Shown here piece by piece: positions 4,627 to 7,333 of a DNA stretch of 7,333 nucleotides. This stretch comes from Yimella sp. (GTDB lineage Bacteria > Actinomycetota > Actinomycetes > Actinomycetales > Dermatophilaceae): positions 1 through 7,333 of the forward strand of contig JASLFY010000285.1 of assembly GCA_030150425.1 (NCBI GenBank), given 5' to 3'. The translations under genes and the position numbers were made by a program. The notes under the pieces are model-generated. The model was not told the DNA's origin. It searched no databases and saw only the letters and a list, made by a program, of their open reading frames with translations. How positions within the stretch are numbered: the stretch's first letter is position 1; every line of letters begins with the position of its first letter.

Positions 4627-6656
4627 TGTCCGATCTCCCCCGCCGCTTCCTGGCGACCGCGGTCGCCGCGGTCGTCCTGCTCGCCGCCTTCGTGGCCCTG
4701 CTCGGCTGGGTGAACAAGCCGGCGAAGCGGGTCGAGCTGAAGCAGGACGCGCAGACGGTGGTCATCGGGGCGCCCGGTCTGACGTGGCACGACATCAACG
4801 CGACCTCGTACGGCGACCTGTGGCAGACCCTCGACTACGGCGCCATCGGATCGCTCGACACCCGCGCCGCGAAGACCGGCACCTGCACCACCGACGCCTG
4901 GGCGAGTCTGTCTGCCGGACAAGGCGTTTCGCTGCCGGGCTCGCTCTGCGCGAAGCCGCCGGTGCCGACCGTTTCGGGCGGCTCCGCCCGGTTCGCCGAC
5001 TGGTCGTCCTGGCGCACCGGCGACCGCAAGACGCTCGGCGCGCTGGGGTCGGCGTACGCGGCGAAGGGGGCGTGCGTGCAGGCCGTCGGCCCCGCCGCGG
5101 CGCTCGCGGCGGCCGACTCCTCGGGCCGGGTGACCCACTACTCCGCGACCACGAAGGGCGCGAAGCTGACCTGCCCGCTGGCGTTCGTCGACGCGTCCGG
5201 CGGCTCGGCGAAGACCTCGATGGCGCAGCTGAACGCCGCCTTCTCCCTGGTCCCCTCCAACGCCACGGTGATCATCGCCGGGCTCGGTGACGGTCCCCGC
5301 AGCGGCGGCGCGGTCGGCCTGCGCGCGCTGTACGTCATCGGCAACTCCACCCACCACGGCACCCTCTGGTCCGCCTCGGTGCGCCAGCAGGGTGTGGTGC
5401 AGCTGAACGACCTGTCCGCCACCGCGTTCGCCCGTCTGGGTGTCGTGCCGTCGACGGTGCAGGGGTCGCCGCTGCAGGTCGCCACGAACAAGACCCCGTC
5501 GGCGACCCTCGTCGGCGACGCCCGCGGTCTCGACAAGGCGCTGCGGGCGACGTACGCCGCGGCGGTCTGGTTCTTCGCCGGTTGGGGACTGCTCGTCGTC
5601 CTGGCCGGAATCCTGTTGTGGCGCAAGCGTTCCGCCGTTCCGCCGGCGCTGCCGCCGCTGATGACGTTGCTCGCCGCGGTGCCGGCTGCGAGCTTCCTGG
5701 CGATGTGGATCCCGTGGGCGACCTGGCCCGCCTGGCCGGTGTGGTTGGTCGCGAGCACGCTGCTGTTCGCGGCGCTGACCACCGCCCTGGCGTACGCGGG
5801 ACCGTGGCGCCGCCACCCGGTCGGACCGGCCGCGGTCGTCGGGGTCGTGACCTGGCTGGTCCTCGCGATCGACACGATGCACGGGTCCCCGCTGCAGTTC
5901 CGGGCGCTGCTCGGCTTGCAGCCGCTCAACGGCGGCCGGTTCTACGGGTTGGGCAACGTCGGGTTCGCACTGCTGGCGACCGGTGGACTGCTCGCCGCCG
6001 GGCTCGGGGCCGGCGAGCTGATCCGCCGCGGCGAGCACCGACTGGCCGCCTGGCTCGTCGGCCCGGCCGCGCTCGCGACCGTCGTGGTCGACGGGTGGCC
6101 GGGCTGGGGCGCCGACTTCGGTGGGCCGCCGGCGGTGGTCGTGGCGGGTTTCGTGCTCGTGCTGTTGGCGCTCGGCGTACGGATCCGGCCCCGGCTGGTG
6201 CTGATCGGCGTCGTGGTCGCCGTCCTGCTGGCGGCGGTCCTGGCGGTCGCCGACTGGCTCCGGCCGGCCGGGCAGCGCACCCACCTCGGCCGATTCGTGC
6301 AGCAGGCGATCGACGGCGACGCGGGCGGAGTGGTCGGCGAGAAGCTGCTGGCCAACCTGCGACTCACCTTCGGCACCCCGGTCAACCCGCTGGTCGTCCT
6401 CGCCCTGATCGCGCTGATCTGGCTGGTCGCCCGGCCCTCATCGCGGTTCGGCGCCCCGCTCGCCGCAGCGCTCGACCGGGTCCCGTTCGCCCGCGGCACC
6501 CTCATCGGGCTGCTGGTCGTCTGGGCCGTCGGCTACCTGATCAACGACTCCGGCCTGTCGATCGTGTTGAACGGCTTCTTCGTGGCCGTGCCGCTGGCCC
6601 TGGTGGTCGCCGCCTGCCTGCTGCGGTCGGAGCAGGACCACACCATCCGGATCTGA
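4626..6656 (+). CDS. Large membrane protein: degenerate alkaline-phosphatase-like ectodomain plus polytopic C-terminal domain (paralogue 2)
   Basis: A 676-residue paralogue of the 1343-3457 product with the same layout: one N-terminal anchor (about 8-29), an extracytoplasmic domain to about residue 305, then about ten helices. Matching ectodomain segments are QTVVIGAPGL (43-52), WASLSAG (92-98), DWSSWR (125-130), ATVIIAGLGDG (213-223), YVIGN (236-240) and RQQGVVQLNDLSA (253-265). All four ectodomain cysteines are kept (87, 108, 150, 183). Membrane-domain matches are GLQPLNGGRFYGLGN (430-444), DGWPGWGADFGG (489-500), RTHLG (551-555), ARPSSRFGAPL (602-612) and NDSG (640-643). The rest differs considerably, so the duplication is old or function has diverged. 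Again the canonical metal-binding residues are absent. ATG 4626 sits six bases after a -10 box. The gene diverges from the GT87 gene across 27 bases and ends at a large hairpin. No function is established; the neighbourhood suggests mannosylated envelope glycans. Confidence 0.87.
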   Translation: MSDLPRRFLATAVAAVVLLAAFVALLGWVNKPAKRVELKQDAQTVVIGAPGLTWHDINATSYGDLWQTLDYGAIGSLDTRAAKTGTCTTDAWASLSAGQGVSLPGSLCAKPPVPTVSGGSARFADWSSWRTGDRKTLGALGSAYAAKGACVQAVGPAAALAAADSSGRVTHYSATTKGAKLTCPLAFVDASGGSAKTSMAQLNAAFSLVPSNATVIIAGLGDGPRSGGAVGLRALYVIGNSTHHGTLWSASVRQQGVVQLNDLSATAFARLGVVPSTVQGSPLQVATNKTPSATLVGDARGLDKALRATYAAAVWFFAGWGLLVVLAGILLWRKRSAVPPALPPLMTLLAAVPAASFLAMWIPWATWPAWPVWLVASTLLFAALTTALAYAGPWRRHPVGPAAVVGVVTWLVLAIDTMHGSPLQFRALLGLQPLNGGRFYGLGNVGFALLATGGLLAAGLGAGELIRRGEHRLAAWLVGPAALATVVVDGWPGWGADFGGPPAVVVAGFVLVLLALGVRIRPRLVLIGVVVAVLLAAVLAVADWLRPAGQRTHLGRFVQQAIDGDAGGVVGEKLLANLRLTFGTPVNPLVVLALIALIWLVARPSSRFGAPLAAALDRVPFARGTLIGLLVVWAVGYLINDSGLSIVLNGFFVAVPLALVVAACLLRSEQDHTIRI

Positions 6657-6664
6657 GCCGTTCC

Positions 6665-6736
6665 ACCGAGATAACTGAGCCGGTCCGAGAGAACGCGAAT
6701 TTTCGCGTTCCCTCGGACCGGACCAGTTACTTCGGT
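6665..6736. terminator. Long imperfect palindrome, probable bidirectional terminator or dispersed repeat element
   Basis: The core is two 20-base arms (6680-6699 and 6702-6721) with a two-base loop and one A/C mismatch (6690 against 6711). After a two-base internal bulge the pairing continues outwards (6672-6677 with 6724-6729, then 6665-6670 with 6731-6736, including one G-T). It fills the gap between the two convergent genes, and the stop codon of the minus-strand gene (6727-6729) lies in its outer arm. There is no long T run after either arm, but U-poor terminators are usual in actinobacteria. Such size and symmetry also fit a REP- or MITE-like repeat. Confidence 0.7.
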
Positions 6737-7333
6737 TCGGGGCGGGTGCGCCGCCAGCCCAGCGCCAGCAGCCCGAGCAGGGCCGCCCAGTTCACGTACG
6801 GCGTCACGTTGCTGCGGAACCCGAGCGTCCAGTCCTGCACGTCGGGGTTGATCCCGAACGCGCGGCCGGGGGCGTACGCCAACGTCATGAAGGTGTGGCG
6901 CACGACGAGGATCTGGTCCCAGGTGAACGCCAGCAGCAGCGGCAGCAGCGCCCAGGTGACGGCGTCGTACCAGGGCAGCGAATAGGGCGCGAGCAGCGCG
7001 TAGACGGTCAGCAGCACCCCGGTCACGACGACGGCCTCGCGCTGCGCCGGATCGGCGATCGGGCGGGCCAGGTCGAGTCGTTCGACGAGCCGGTGGGCGA
7101 GACCGGCGAACGCCAGCATCAGCAGGGCGGCGAGCACGAACACGATCGTGGTGACCGCCCACTCCGGGAAGAGGTGGCGCAGCCAACGGATCACCGGCGA
7201 CCACGGCGAGGCGTACGAGAAGGAGCCGCCGGCGGCGGCCAACTGGTGGAAGACGTTCGGCCCGGCGAGGGCGTACGCGGGGATCACCAGCATCGCGCCG
7301 CCGCCTGCGCGACCTCGGCGTCGGCGTCGCGAT
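6727..7333 (-). CDS. MptB-like GT-C mannosyltransferase, C-terminal part
   Basis: C-terminal portion of a multi-spanning membrane protein; the frame remains open to the window edge, so the 5' end lies beyond 7333. About 200 residues are visible. Numbering from Met at 7293, hydrophobic helices are near 46-65, 87-104, 110-127 and 168-181. IPAYALAGPNVFHQL (4-18), SYASPWSPV (26-34), APYSLPWYDAVTWALLPLL (102-120) and TLAYAPGR (137-144) resemble the C-terminal half of polyprenol-phosphomannose-dependent alpha-1,6-mannosyltransferases (MptA/MptB), which extend the mannan backbone of lipomannan outside the membrane. The Met at 7293 is probably internal: it falls within a helix, preceded by an Arg-rich loop, and there is no good ribosome-binding site. 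The catalytic Asp lies in the missing N-terminal part. A related GT-C enzyme or other polytopic protein is possible. Family assignment is from recalled motifs and moderate in certainty. Confidence 0.65.
   Translation of the reverse strand, partial: SRRRRRGRAGGGAMLVIPAYALAGPNVFHQLAAAGGSFSYASPWSPVIRWLRHLFPEWAVTTIVFVLAALLMLAFAGLAHRLVERLDLARPIADPAQREAVVVTGVLLTVYALLAPYSLPWYDAVTWALLPLLLAFTWDQILVVRHTFMTLAYAPGRAFGINPDVQDWTLGFRSNVTPYVNWAALLGLLALGWRRTRPEPK

Noticed and set aside
4599..6284. Minus-strand extension of the GT87 gene that would make a 971-residue protein
   Set aside because: The extra 560 residues are hydrophilic Arg/Gln/Gly-rich antisense of the second paralogue, and GTG 4598 gives a normal family length with a good ribosome-binding site.
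7310..7333. Short CGGCGT-type repetition at the right edge
   Set aside because: Only two or three units; it encodes an Arg-rich loop of the membrane protein and is ordinary GC-rich coding repetition.

Overview
This window looks like GC-rich actinobacterial chromosome. GTG starts, third positions dominated by G/C, weak or absent -35 boxes, and polyprenyl-phosphate-mannose glycosyltransferase families known from lipomannan-making actinobacteria all point that way. A Micrococcales or related high-GC group is my guess; the sequence alone does not fix the genus.

Left part (1-1342): a type II toxin-antitoxin locus on the minus strand. A 66-residue HipB-like helix-turn-helix antitoxin (922-1122) overlaps by 4 bases (ATGA) a HipA-like kinase toxin (<1-925), whose C-terminal end lies outside the window. 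Upstream of hipB is a 220-base regulatory region with three copies of one operator-like palindrome, ACCGGCA-N6-TGCCGGT, plus a separate 15-base palindrome. This region is shared with a divergently transcribed gene.

Right part (1343-7333): four envelope genes in a strictly alternating arrangement. Two paralogous large membrane proteins (1343-3457 and 4626-6656, plus strand) each converge on a multi-spanning GT-C-type mannosyltransferase gene on the minus strand (GT87 family at 3369-4598; an MptB-like protein at 6727->7333). Each paralogue has an N-terminal anchor, about 300 extracytoplasmic residues resembling a degenerate alkaline-phosphatase fold with four conserved cysteines, and a C-terminal block of about ten membrane helices with shared motifs (GGRFYG[ML]GN, GAD-x-GG, RTHLG, NDSG). 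Both appear to be transcribed from leaderless promoters with identical -10-to-start spacing. The working idea is a surface-glycan (lipomannan-like) locus in which the paralogues transport, modify or organise the mannosyltransferases' products; this is inference from context.

The genes are packed tightly: the first paralogue and the GT87 gene overlap tail to tail by 89 bases; the GT87 gene and the second paralogue start 27 bases apart with overlapping expression signals; the second paralogue and the MptB-like gene are separated by a long hairpin that should terminate both. No rRNA, tRNA, CRISPR array, transposase or phage gene was recognised.
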